Assembly (NCBI GenBank): GCA_963921195.1
Contig: OY992539.1
Location: forward strand, 41,310,299-41,374,298
Direction of reading: 5' to 3'
Length of the DNA: 64,000 bases
Source: Pegoplata infirma
Taxonomy: Eukaryota > Arthropoda > Insecta > Diptera > Anthomyiidae
Part shown: positions 33,854 through 44,877 of the stretch, in pieces
Layout: every line of letters begins with the position of its first letter
How positions within the stretch are numbered: the first letter of the stretch is position 1
Notes under the pieces: generated by a model
Told to the model about the DNA's origin: nothing
What the model saw: the letters and a program-made list of their open reading frames with translations, nothing else
Databases searched by the model: none
Made by a program: the position numbers and the translations under genes

Positions 33854-34441
33854 CAAGGGAAGTATCTCAACCCTTATGAACCGATTTGCCTGAAACTTAA
33901 AATATATATTAAATAGACGATTTTAAGGTTGTGGTGTCTCGGCTTATCGGCCATATCGGTGTTTAAAAATTTCGTTGTCCCCTTATGAAACCATGTGGAC
34001 CTTTGGGAAAATTTTGATAACTTCCGAACTAACAGGAATATCGTCTAGGGCATAAATACGGGTCGACTTAAATTTAGTAAAGATTATTTCTTGTCCATAT
34101 GGATATCGTAGGTCTATGTTTTCACATAAGTACCCCCCAAAATTTACACATTTTCCTGAAAAGAATATTTAAAGAAGCCGAATTTTTACAAGGTTATGCT
34201 ACCATTGGATAGGCATTAAAAAAACCTTTCTTCTCATATGAAAACATCATATAGTTTCTTAAAAAGAAATGGCTGAAAAATACAAAAAACGATTTTTTCG
34301 CCATTTTTTGACCCATGTTTTGAACCCCTAAATCCTCAATATGGCCGAAAAGCCGAGACACCCCAACCTTAGAATTGTCTCTTTGATATATATTTTAAGT
34401 TTCAGGCAAATCGGTTCATAAGGGTTGAGATACTTCCCTTG
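33854..34441. mobile_element. CAAGGGAAG-ended TIR element, TSD TCA (588 bp)
   Basis: Long inverted ends (~110 bp) start CAAGGGAAGTATCTCAACCC and include GGTGTCTCGGCTT. Flanked by TCA at 33851-33853 and 34442-34444. A second copy (62790-63624) has the same ends and TSD TTA. A 3-bp T-N-A duplication suggests a PIF/Harbinger-like MITE, but the terminus does not match the usual GGG-type consensus. Confidence 0.8.
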
Positions 34442-34444
34442 TCA

Positions 34445-35570
34445 GTAAATTTTTAAAGTTTTAGTTGAATGCATTTTATGAGCGCAAAATTTAAAAAAAA
34501 TACTATAAATTTACAAAGTTTTTTGTTAAATTTATTTGATTTCAAACTTGAACACATGAAATAATTGGGAACAAAAATAACAACAAACACATTTATAATA
34601 AAAAAAAAATTCTTAAAGTTGTTATTCCAACGGCGTTTTTAATTTTGTTTAATTTTGCGTGCATGAACTCCAGAACTTCTCTGCTCTAAAAACATTAACG
34701 GCCTAAAGAGTTACGAGGGTCCAAAGTCAGAACTCTGAAAATAGAAAAACTTTTTTTTTGTGCTATTTTTTTTTCAAACCTGCCAGATCGGTATAAAAAA
34801 ATTCTTGCAACCCTGAACTTCCGCCATTTTGTAAAGCTGTCAGATCGGTATAAATATTACGCATATTTTAAATTATCAAAGCTCACATATTTAGTGACGC
34901 ATTTAAGCGGTAGATGTTCACTGAGGTTTTTATAAATTAATAAACTACGATTTGAGCAGGCGATATTTAAATGTGAAAATTATGTATTATATTAGTAGGT
35001 AGTACTTTAATAAACTTAAAAAAAAAATAATATTTAAATGTGCCTGACTAAATGCATTTCCCACTTTCATGGTGCGCACGCGAAACGTTATGTTTTGATT
35101 TATTGTTAAAATTCACTTTTTAAGTGGCTACTATAAAAGTTCTTATTCATTTTCTTCGACTGTAATGTGCAAGAAGCATAGATAAGTAATAAACTTTACA
35201 CAAAATGTAGGCAAATGCCATCATTTAAATGCGCCCGCTTAAATGTTTCGCACGCTAATGTTTAACTTTGAAGAAATTATTAATAAACTCGCTAGATTTT
35301 CTCACGGTTTTTTTTTTCATAAACTTCTCATTTTTAGTGCCACATTTAAGCGGTGTCATTGCAATTAACACTTTTATAAAATTAAAGGGCAATCGTTTAA
35401 GAATGTCATGACTTTCTTATATATATATTTTAATGCGCTTGATATGACTTTTACACAACGGTCACTATTTAACTCCTGAACAATTTCTCCTTATTGTAAA
35501 AGTAGGGTTGACAATTGGGAAATGCAATCGTGTAAATTTGCATCCAAAAAACCTCAATGGATTAAATTTC
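34445..35570. other. Region with repeated CATTTAAGCGG-type motifs
   Basis: No gene. Variants of CATTTAAGCGG / CATTTAAATGCGCC occur near 34898, 35027, 35221, 35235, 35342 and 35425, in both orientations. AGATCGGTATAAA occurs twice (34786, 34847). This is probably a decayed transposon with internal repeats whose ends I could not fix. Confidence 0.4.
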
Positions 35571-35835
35571 TACACTCAAAATAATTCTACAGTAAAAAAA
35601 TTAGTAAGTGCGTTGGTAACCCAAATCTACTAATAAGTTACCAATTACCAGTATTACAGTAGTTTTTTTAGTATCTTCAAAGTGCTAAAATTAGTATTTC
35701 TTACTGTTTATGAGTAATTTTTGTTGGTAGTTGGTTTTACTAATTTTTTTTACTATTTTTAGTTCATAAAAGTACTAATATATAGTAATTTATTAGGTTT
35801 TTAATTTATTTTTGTTAGTAATAATTCCGTAAGGG
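35571..35835. repeat. TTAGTA/TACTAA-rich block beginning TACACTCAAAA
   Basis: Starts TACACTCAAAATAATTCTAC and is packed with TTAGTA and TACTAA words. A matching block in inverse orientation, ending TTTTTTTTGAGTGTA, lies at about 43985-44296. The two may be the subterminal regions of one ~8.7 kb nested element. No TSD was found, so they could equally be two separate fragments. Confidence 0.4.
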
Positions 35836-36125
35836 GTCGCTTGTTTACAAGCAGAGCTACCAACTGCTTTTTTTTTGCAAAATCGTTAAATTTGAATTCA
35901 GTGTTGTCACTATGTTACATTTCGGGTATTTGCTGGTGCTTTTTTGGTCTTGCCGTTTTTTAAATACGCGTTTTTAAAAATAAGGTATTTATGGTGTTTT
36001 TCCATTTTTTCGCGACATTTTTTTTTAATTTGTGATTTTTATATTATCAATTTTTATATTATACTTACGCCTTAGACCCAATGTAATTGGAAAAAAACAG
36101 TCCCCTTTAAATTTGACTCAAGGTT

Positions 36126-36760
36126 CCCAGCAAAACTTTGGTAATGGGTAGTGATTATATAACACATTACCAGGTAATGTATATACCTTATTTGTAGCAT
36201 TATTTTAGGATGTCTTACCAAACATTTGTTCCACAACGTATTATTTTCAAGTGAAAAATAATGCATTACTAATAATTTGCTACGTAATGCATGATTATTG
36301 GAAAAAATTTATTTCATATTTGTTATTTCTAAACATTAAATCATGGATGACTTATATTTGGTTACATTATGTATTATTTGAAAGTTTGAAATAATGCATT
36401 ATTTATAATTGGATGCATAATGCATTACAATAACATAAAAAATAATTATTTTACAAAAAAATGCATAAGTTTAAACTAGAGATGGGCTAACGACAGGAAA
36501 TTTCTAACGACACACACTCACGAGCATATTTTATCTACTTACACTCACTTACAATCACGTGAGTAAATTTAATACAAAATTACCTTTTCACTACTCGTAA
36601 CACCTTATATATTATGTTCTGGTATGCTATATTTTATACCTTACTCGTATGCATTACTTTGAGTCTCATCCCATGTTAAAATCATCAATGCTGCAATGTA
36701 TAAAATAAGAGATCCTATACCTTATTTTACACCTTATTTGGTAATCTAAGTTTTGCTGGG
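36126..36760. mobile_element. CCCAGCAAAACTT-ended element (635 bp)
   Basis: Inverted ends CCCAGCAAAACTT (36126) and AAGTTTTGCTGGG (ends 36760). Subterminal regions repeat GGTAATG/CATTACC and TAATGCATTA palindromes. A GAGATGGGC-started fragment (about 36480-36570, with CACTCACGAG/CACGTGAGT) sits inside and resembles the MITE at 42008. Target duplication not resolved. It directly abuts the next element. Confidence 0.65.
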
Positions 36761-36761
36761 T

Positions 36762-37954
36762 TAGGCTGACCATTCGTACTTATTTGATCAGTACATGTAC
36801 TGATTTTTGATCACGTGTACTGATCAAAAAACGTTGTACTGATTTGTACTGATTTTTTAAAATATGTACTGATTGTACTGATTTTTTAACATTTCAATAT
36901 AAAAAATAATTTTATTCGAAAACTCTGTACAAAAACTTAAATTTCCATAATATAACAGGGGTAACTCATGAATAGTAGTGTCAGTAATAACGAATTCGTT
37001 ATTAATAGATGGCAATCTTTTTTTGGAAAGTATTTGGGAACGATTTGGGAATAACGAAAAATAAACATTGAAAAATTTAAAAATGATGAATGAAAATTAT
37101 TGTTGTGTCACTTGAAAATAAAGAAATACATAATAAAAAAAGAAATGAATATAATTAAATCAAAACAACCAGCAAAATTAAATGAAAAATAAAAGGTAAA
37201 CTAAATTTCCAGCTTTCCCAGATACCATTTGTAAAACTAACACCACCTTTAAACGTCAAAAAGAATTGACTCTTGCATAGTCTTTATATATTTAAGTTTT
37301 TATAATATAAGTCGTCAGAGTTGTTTTTTATAACTAAAGTCTGAAAATGAGATAATTTATAATGAATTTATTCTAAGGAGATTAGAGTTCGTGAATCAAG
37401 AGGTTTCTTAACGCAAAAATGAGTCTGAGCATGAGGTTCTTTTGATCTTCCTAAATTTATATGAAAATGCGCAGAGAATCTTTGAGGATTTCTATAACGA
37501 AAAGTTCAATGGGCCGACGGATTTTTTATATTTTTAGAAAGATGATGTAAATTGCATGAATCCAAATGATTCTGAGGTTTTAGATAAGAAAATGCCATCA
37601 GAGTTTATTCGAAAAAGCGCTCAGAATTTCAGGGACTTTAAAAAAAAACCACGTGCTTTTTAGCTGTGAAGTTTTCTTACAAGAAAATTGTCAAAACTTA
37701 CGGAAAAAGTCTTAAAAATCTTGTGGAGTTTTGTTATATTTTCTGTACTTGCAGTTGTTTTTTAGCAGTTGTTTTTTAACAGTTGTTTTTTGTAGTTGTT
37801 TTTAACAGTTGTTTTTACTCAAAATACTTGGGGTCAAGTTAGTTTAACCGACATTTTTTGAGTGTTGCAAAACATTAGTGTTTTCTCATAGAAAAAATTT
37901 TTAGAGTTATTTCTTGGGCGTACTGATTTAGGCTCAGAAAAAAATGGTCACCCT
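36762..37954. mobile_element. AGG(C/G)TGACCATT-ended element (~1.19 kb)
   Basis: Left end AGGCTGACCATT and right end AATGGTCACCCT are inverted with one mismatch. Multiple TGTACTGATT words stand near the left end (36790-36885), and GTACTGATTT recurs near the right end (37920). A short tandem of TTTTTAACAGTTG lies at 37750-37815. No TSD or transposase seen. Confidence 0.6.
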
Positions 37955-39301
37955 ACTAACGGTATCCTTTCAAAATTGCAGGTAAACGTGTTTTGTGTTC
38001 ACAAATCAAGATCCCAAATGTTCTCTCAAAATTCATGAAAATAAAAAATAATTGATTTATACTTTATTAGTATGCGTGAGCAGGTTACCAAGCCGACTAG
38101 GAATTTTTTTGCGGTGGCGGGCCGCTGGCCACTGGCCCATTTTGCTTGCCGACGGCGGATTTCTTATGGAGTTGTATTTTTCTAATGATGCAATTAAAAT
38201 ATGTATTTTTGACAGATTTAAATAAAGAAAATTGTGTAACAGGCAAAACGCGCAAAACAGTGACTCAAAAAGCGCTAAATTTGAATAAAGTAAAAAGCGA
38301 TAAAAAAATAATTTTAATTCAAGATTAAAAAAAATTAGAAAATCATCAGGCCTATCTATTCACAGAATAAGTCTAAAAATTGTGAAATATCTTTTTTTAA
38401 AAATTTTCAACAAAGTTTTCCATTTCTTAGATTTAAAAAAATGCGCTTTTTGGGTGGTCGGATAGCTTTCAATCCAGCACGAAACGCGCTGAATTGGCAT
38501 CGCTGTTTTTGGTTGTTATTTGATTCAAAACTTAAATAAGTTTTGTACCGGTCGTACAAAAATTAAAATTTTTTGCAATTTATTTTTTTTTTGTTTCATT
38601 TAGCAAATTTAGTTTTTGGATTATATTTTTTTTGCTTCATCAAGACAATTTAGTTTTTGGATTATAACATTTAAATATTGGGATTCCCCACGAAAGATAT
38701 GAGTAAAATACCTGTATAATATCACTTCATACGGATTGGAAATACTAACAATATTTTTTAAAGAAAATGTATTATATTATATAATATTTTTTAATGAAAA
38801 TGTATTATAAACTTTTTGGTACAGATTTTCTACATTTTTTTACAACTACGTATTTTTTAAAATATTTAATGACTGTTGTTTTTTGAAACAAGTTTGTTTA
38901 CTGTCAAAATGAAGTAAAATGCATAAAAATTAAACTGATAAAATATCCAAACATTTCATTAAAAAAGATCTGTTGCGTGTTGATTGAATGTAATACAAAA
39001 GTTTGTATTAAATTTATTGTTTTTTTAAGTAATATGAATGTAATATTATTTTTACTCGTGATTGTATCACCTTATTTATTTAATTTATGATAAAAACAAA
39101 TACTTTTATTATCGTTTTTTCCGCTTTTTATCCTTTTAACCTTAAAAAGCACATTTTCCATTTTTTTTTTTAATTTTCTCTTTTTTTCTTGTAGCTGATT
39201 TTTTTTTGTAAATTTTTACCCTTTTCTTACGATTTTTGCGTTTTTTTATTATATTGGTAATGGCAACACTGTCTGTAATAGCCACCAAATGCTTCTTAAC
39301 A
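37955..39301. other. AT-rich stretch with one GC-rich patch
   Basis: No gene. A GC-rich patch near 38090-38160 (GGTGGCGGGCCGCTGGCCAC) stands out against the background and loosely recalls the ends of the hAT-like element at 41063. GGCAACACTG at 39258-39267 and CAGTGTTGTCA near 35900 may be degenerate ends of an old element. Confidence 0.35.
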
Positions 39302-39506
39302 GTTCAGCAGCAAGCAGCAGGCAGAAAAAATGATGTATACTCTATTTAATTATAATTTCACTAAAATGACGCATTTTTTATTTCTTAACATTAAAAGTGC
39401 ATACCCCTAGCTGCAAATACAAAAAGTACTTATTTCTTAAATGTATAATTTATAATTAAACACAGTTCTTTATATTTCTTGCCGTCTGCTGCTTGCTGCT
39501 GCAGTG
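39302..39506. repeat. ~205-bp hairpin with CAGCAGCAAGCAGCAG arms
   Basis: Left arm CAGCAGCAAGCAGCAGGCAG and right arm CTGCTGCTTGCTGCTG (about 39486-39505) are inverted around an AT-rich middle. Possibly a MITE; no TSD seen. Confidence 0.5.
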
Positions 39507-39870
39507 TGTGCGATAACCACGTTTTCTCGCATTTAACTGCAGTGCTACCAACAGATTTTTCTGTTTGTTTAGTGCGAAAAAGAATTAAAACCGAAACAAC
39601 GCGATACCCGGTCACGGAGTGTTTGTAAAAAAATATATATTATAAATTTATTAAATTAAATTGTGTCAAAGTAATTGAATATATGTTTTTTTATTTATTT
39701 CAATATATTCATTAAATAAAATAACATTTCTATGTCAGTTTTTTTGTTTAATCGTTTTTTATTTCAATTGCTGTGTGAAAAAAACTCAAGATGAAGAGAA
39801 TTTTTGGATACACACTCGAATACAAAAAAATGTATGTAAAAAAGCACCCTATGTGGTAAAATGTTTGTAC

Positions 39871-40346
39871 CACTGTTGCCAAGTTGGAGGTTTTCCCGCT
39901 AAATCTAGCGCTTTTTGTTTGAATTTAGCGGGGGAAAATTTGTTTTAGCGGGAACGGTACTTTAGCGGGAAAATCTAGCGCTTTTTGTTTGGATTTAGTG
40001 GGAAAAAATTAAAGGGTTTTTCCAATTTTTCTTTTTTTTTCAATCGAAAACGCTAAGTTTGTCGAATTTTATCGCTTTTTTTGTAACTTAGCGGGAGACT
40101 TTTATATTTTCCGGCTAAATTTTTTTCGGGGTTTTTTTGCGCTTCGTAGAAAAAATAATTTGGAGTTTTTTTTTAATGTTTCTTTTTTGTCAATCAAAAA
40201 TGCCAAGTTTTTCGGTTTTCAGCGCTTTTTTTTCGTAATTTAGCGGGAGAATTTGAAATTTTCCCCGCTAAATTTATTTTTGGCGGTTTCTAGCGCTTTT
40301 TTAGTGAAATTTAGAGGTCTTTGGCCAAAAATAGTTGGCAACAGTG
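39871..40346. mobile_element. CACTGTTGCC-ended MITE, copy 1
   Basis: 476 bp with inverted ends CACTGTTGCCAA / TTGGCAACAGTG. Interior repeats of TAGCGCTTTTT, TTTTCCCGCTAAAT and TTTAGCGGG serve as subterminal motifs. Left flank GTTTGTAC (39863-39870), right flank GTTAACAT (40347-40354). They do not match each other; they match the opposite flanks of copy 2. Confidence 0.85.
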
Positions 40347-40646
40347 GTTAACATGTACATATTGCCATATGATAACAACGAACGGCTGCTTTGCTACTGC
40401 TACTTTTGTTGCGTTGTTACTTTCTTTATTCTATTACAGTATATTAACAGAAATAGTTGCTAAAAATGGTTTTTACCTTTGCGTGTTTTTAGCTGATTTT
40501 ATGAAAAAATTCTCCCACGTGTAGCGCTAACCCTGTGTCAATACCATGCATCTATTGTAAATAAAAGTCTGGCAGCATTACTTATACTTTTGTTTAATAA
40601 ACAATGATTTTTGGTTGAGTGTACTCTTTTCAGTAATCGTTAACAT
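40347..40646. other. 300-bp segment trapped between two MITE copies
   Basis: Starts and ends with GTTAACAT. No recognisable gene; a 67-codon open frame overlapping its left part is not convincing. It behaves like DNA that originally surrounded one MITE copy and has been circularly permuted. Confidence 0.6.
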
Positions 40647-40971
40647 CACTGTTGCCAAGTTGGAGGTTTTCCCGCTAAATCTAGCGCTTTTTGTTTAGAT
40701 TTAGCGGGGGAAATTTGGTTTTAGCGGGAATGGTGCTTTAGCGGGAAAATCTAGCGCTTTTCGTTTGGATTTAGTGGGAAAAATTTAGAGGTTTTTCTCC
40801 AATTTTTCTTTTTTTTTCAATCAAAATCGCCAAGTTTTTCGATTTTCAGCGCTTTTTTTTGTAACTTAGCGGGAAAATTTTATATTTTCCCGCTAAATTT
40901 ATTTTTGGCGGTTTCTAGCGCTTTTTTAGTGAACTTTAGAGGTTTTTGGTTAAAAATAATTGGCAACAGTG
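40647..40971. mobile_element. CACTGTTGCC-ended MITE, copy 2
   Basis: 325 bp, same orientation and ends as copy 1 but with one inner block deleted. Left flank GTTAACAT (40639-40646), right flank GTTTGTAC (40972-40979). The 8-bp length of the flanking words fits hAT-like integration. Confidence 0.85.
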
Positions 40972-41305
40972 GTTTGTACATACATTTGAACATGTACTGA
41001 TATTATTTCTTTTTTATATTTTTAGCGATCGTTTGCAAAGTAGATTTCAATGGTATGGCGACCAGTGAAGCAAGCCGATGCAAAATTTTCGGCGGCGGCT
41101 GAAGAGCAAAAATTTTCGGCGGCGGCGGCGTTTCGGCTGCGCGCCGCGTTTTTTTTAGAACAGCGCGGCTGAAAAAAAAATTCGGCTGCGCCGCTATTGT
41201 ATAGTAAAAAACGTATAGTAAAAAAAGGCATATTAATCACGATACCCTACCGAACAAGTGGTCGATCAATTAATGGTTTAATTACCATTTTATTGGAGTT
41301 ATGGT

Positions 41306-42306
41306 AACAAGTAAGAAAATTATAGTGGGTCAAGACCGACCTTATACCCTACACCAGTGTTTTCCGGAAAAATTTACTAAAGTAGTGAAAAAAAACTTTC
41401 TTAAATCTAAGAAGATAAATATGATAAACTAATGGGTAGAAAGTTTCCAAACTTTTCTAAATTTCTAAACTTTTAGTTAAATTTTACTAAATTGTGGTAA
41501 AATTTATGAACTATTTTGAAGAAAATAGTATCCCAAAATTAAGTTAGCTCTTTTGTTAGTGTGGGGACAACAAGTAGAAATGGTCAGATTTCTTTATAAT
41601 TTGGAAACATTCCAAATATATGATTACAAAATATGTTATTTTTGGGGTATTTCTTTATTCACATGCTAAATTTCGAAAGGATACCTGTTAAATTACGGGT
41701 ATAAAAGTAATGTTAGCCAAATTTGGGGGGCGTTGGTATGGGGGCTAGGTCAAAACATGGACCGATTATTTTTTTTAATTTCAAGAGGCTTCTTCCTTGG
41801 GAAAAAGGAAGCATAAATTTAATTTCAGTCAAATCAATTGATTGTTGCGACCTGTATTGTGCTCACTATGTTTACATGGACGGACATCGCTAAATCGACC
41901 CAGAAAGTGATTCTAAATCGATCGCTATACTTGAAGTTTGGTTTAGGACCAATATTTTGGATAGTTACAAACATTAAGACAAACTCATAATACCCTGTAC
42001 CCCTGTTGAGATGGGCACATGAGCAGATTTGTGCGTGATTCACGCTTGAGTGTGACTGAAACTCAATTTTACTCAAGTTGTTGTGAGTGAGTGGAAAAAA
42101 AATTGCGTGAGTGAGTTTGCGTGAGTCGTTTTTTTTTTTGCGTGCTTTATTTTCTCTTTATATGTATTTTCTTTCATTCCAAAAAAAGCAACCTTTTTTT
42201 TTATAAAAAAAAGTTTCGTGAGTGAAGTTTGTGTGAGTACTCGTGAGAGTGAGTCAAAAGTCACTCACGCGACCATCTGTACCCTGTACCATAGAGTGGT
42301 GTAGAC
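41306..42306 (-). mobile_element. Diverged mini-me-like element copy 9
   Basis: Starts AACAAGTAAGAAAATTATAG, with GTGGGTCAAGACCGACC and TACCCTACACC. Its core has GGACGGACATCGCTAAATCG and TTTAGGACCAATATTTTGG (41878-41959). Ends TACCCTGTACC...GAGTGGTGTAG. It is a separate subfamily from copies 1-8, and is interrupted near its end by a ~270-bp MITE (42008-42278). Confidence 0.7.
42008..42278. mobile_element. AGATGG-ended MITE with GTGAGTGAG motifs
   Basis: Left end GAGATGGGCACATGAGCAG and right end CACTCACGCGACCATCT are imperfect inverted repeats. The near-duplicate flanks TACCCCTG and TACCCTGT suggest an ~8-bp TSD with one indel, as in hAT MITEs. The interior is rich in GTGAGTGAGT/ACTCAAGTT words. 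Confidence 0.6.
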
Positions 42307-42644
42307 ATAAGCGTATCTAGGCCATTATTCTGGGGTGGGCAAAAGCCCCCCCCTTCCGAACAAAAAAAAATTAAAACAAAACAACATACATATAATACGG
42401 GGTTCACTAGCTGTTTTGAAGTGTTTAAGAGAGAGATGTTTAAAAAAGTCTTTGTTCCTTGTTCATTACGTTTTTATTCTGTTACTGGTGTTTTGTTGAA
42501 CATCTTGTTTAAGGTCGCAAGTGTGAACGCCATATAACACGAAATCACAAAAAAGTATTTAAAAAAATTAAAGTTAACTACTATTTATAAACATTAACAC
42601 TACTCTACACGGTTTTTGCACAGACATGTTGGATACATTTTCTT

Positions 42645-42905
42645 AAGTATTTTGGCCTCCTAAACACGAATCTGTCATCAGAAAAGTTGTATCGAATCGC
42701 CTTCTCGAGATATAGGCATTTTCATTTTTTGTGGACTAAGCGCTCAAAACGAAATTTTTTTAATATTGAAAAAGTGTATGTTAAAGTTATTCATATTTTT
42801 ATTTATTTGAACTTGGTCCACAAAAATTAAAAATGGCTATATCTCGAAAAGGCGATTTGATACAATTTTTTGGTGTCAGATTCGTTTTTAGGAGGCAAAC
42901 ATTTT
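42645..42905. repeat. ~260-bp hairpin (foldback MITE)
   Basis: The left arm TTGGCCTCCTAAACACGAAT with TCTCGAGATATAGGCATTTT is mirrored at 42830-42900 (GGCTATATCTCGAAAAGGCG and TTCGTTTTTAGGAGGCAAA). Arms ~105 bp. A related half-arm lies near 57663-57730 inside the 930-bp element. Confidence 0.6.
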
Positions 42906-43984
42906 TAGAAAATGTGATTTAATCTTCTTTTTTTAATTTTACCAAAAAAATCATAAAAATTGGTACGAACAAATGTATGAAAAAAATATTCAAATTTGGT
43001 TCAATATTTTGACTTCTTTTGCAAATATTTCAGGATATACTTAATGGATTTTAGATTTTCTTTTTATTGGAGTGTCTATTTAACACATCTGTATTGAACA
43101 AGAAATTTCTTGCAAACTTCGGATACTTATAAGAATATAACCATAAAAAGGATATTTTGAACTTCCTTACAATATCCTGATGGTTTCCTTGATCGTGCCG
43201 ATTCCGGATTTCTTGCAAAAGTTAGGTAATTTTATTGGGAATTTGAATAAAAAAGATATAAATAACTTTTACATAAACTTTTCAAATATTAAAACATTTT
43301 CGGATTTTGCGTAAGATTTTACATTGAAAATAAATGCAAAGTGCCGTGGATCGCAAATTTTTTCTCAGAAATAATAACGACTCAAACCGATCTAATATAC
43401 CTATTAAATTATAAAATATAAAGCCCAACAATATAAAACAGTCAATTAAAATTCAGCAATCGCAATTAAATTTGAGAAAAGTTTAGTTGAAATTCAAATA
43501 AAATCTAGAAAAAAGTATTGAAACCTAGAAATTTCATTTGAAATTTGGAAAAGGCCAAATTTGGAAAAGGCCAACAGTCATTCAGAAATTGTAATTCTCT
43601 ATTAGATTTCTATATTTTAATTGGACTTTTTTGAATTCCAATATGACTTTTAGAAATTTTAATATACAAATGAAACAAAATTGAGGAATATGCTCTTTTT
43701 AATTTCAAAACCGCCAAAATCGGCTGGAGTTTGAGCCGCCGATCAGCCGATGATATCGGCGGCGGCGCGGCTCGTGGAAAAATATCGGCTTAGCGACTCA
43801 GCCGTCAGCCGCGCCGACCGGCTTGCTTCACTGATGGCGACATCAATCATTTATTTTTTCAAATGTGGTACAATCAACGCTAAAATTTTTTTTTAACAGC
43901 TTAAGAAGACATGTAATTAAGTATATCTTAAACCCGAAGTGAAATAAAAATCATTTACATATATATAATTTTTTTCTGATTTTT

Positions 43985-44296
43985 ATTTACTAAAATTGAT
44001 ATAGGTAGTAATTTTATTCACTAAAATTAGCAATTTTATTTACTAAAATTAGTCATTTTTTTTACTAAATAGGACACAAATTTAAAATATTTATGATTTT
44101 TTTAGTAATTATATTTACTAAAACTGTAGTAAATTGCAGTAATATTTACTGTTTTTTTAGTATTTTTCATGTACTACATATTAGTAACAAATTTTAGTAT
44201 TGATTACCAATTCCTGCACTAGGTCCTTTTGGACTAAAACATTAGTACTCGTAGCTAAATTTTTAGTATTGAATACCCACGTTTTTTTTGAGTGTA
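43985..44296. repeat. TACTAA/TTAGTA-rich block ending GAGTGTA
   Basis: Counterpart in reverse orientation of the block at 35571-35835. Confidence 0.4.
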
Positions 44297-44866
44297 AAAA
44301 TATCTTAAAAATAAATTCTTAAAATGTCAATATAAATTAAATTCTTAAAATGTCAATATAAATTAATTCAATGTTTATTATTATTATTAATTTTGACATA
44401 AACAAGATTTATTTAAATAAGTTTATAAACAAATTTGCCTTGAATTGTTTGCTTTAAAAAAACTTTTTGTTAACAAAAGGATTAAAAGTATAAATACTTT
44501 AAGCAAATTAACTTAAATGTATTACAATTAAAATTGATTATCTTTTTAACCAACTATACATTTACATTATTATATAAGCTAAATCCCTCGATTACCACTT
44601 GAACTATACACTACACCCAACACAATAAGGGCAAATTCAAAGACAAATAAAAGACACTCCTGCTCAGCTATTGATATACAAATGTCCCTCGTTATTAAGT
44701 ATAAAGACAACAAGTACATAGTACTTAATATTAAATTCTATCTTTGTAGAATATAAAACACTTACAAAAATACATACAAAGGACATTTTATAATAAATAT
44801 ATGTATCGTTTGATGTGAAAAGGTGCTAAGTCCATTTTTAAATATTTAAAAACAAAATTTTGTCGT
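44297..44866. other. no gene seen
   Basis: AT-rich DNA. A short direct repeat of TAAAATGTCAATATAAATTA lies at about 44323-44363. Confidence 0.4.
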
Positions 44867-44877
44867 TGAAAGATACC

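Larger units (their letters stand above)
41063..43833. mobile_element. hAT-like element with GC-rich ends, TSD ATGGCGAC
   Basis: Ends CAGTGAAGCAAGCCG / CGGCTTGCTTCACTG with perfect 8-bp duplications ATGGCGAC (41055-41062 and 43834-43841). Subterminal GGCGGCGG/GCCGCGC blocks (41088-41195, 43728-43828) are strikingly GC-rich for this window. The 2,771-bp body holds a mini-me (copy 9), a small MITE and a 260-bp hairpin. No transposase found. Confidence 0.9.

Noticed and set aside
36480..36690. Complete GAGATGGGC MITE
   Set aside because: Only the left end is recognisable; no inverted partner of that end was found.
37970..37990. Second recursive splice site (GCAG|GTAAAC)
   Set aside because: Weak pyrimidine tract and poor 5' splice site; it lies just beyond a transposon end.
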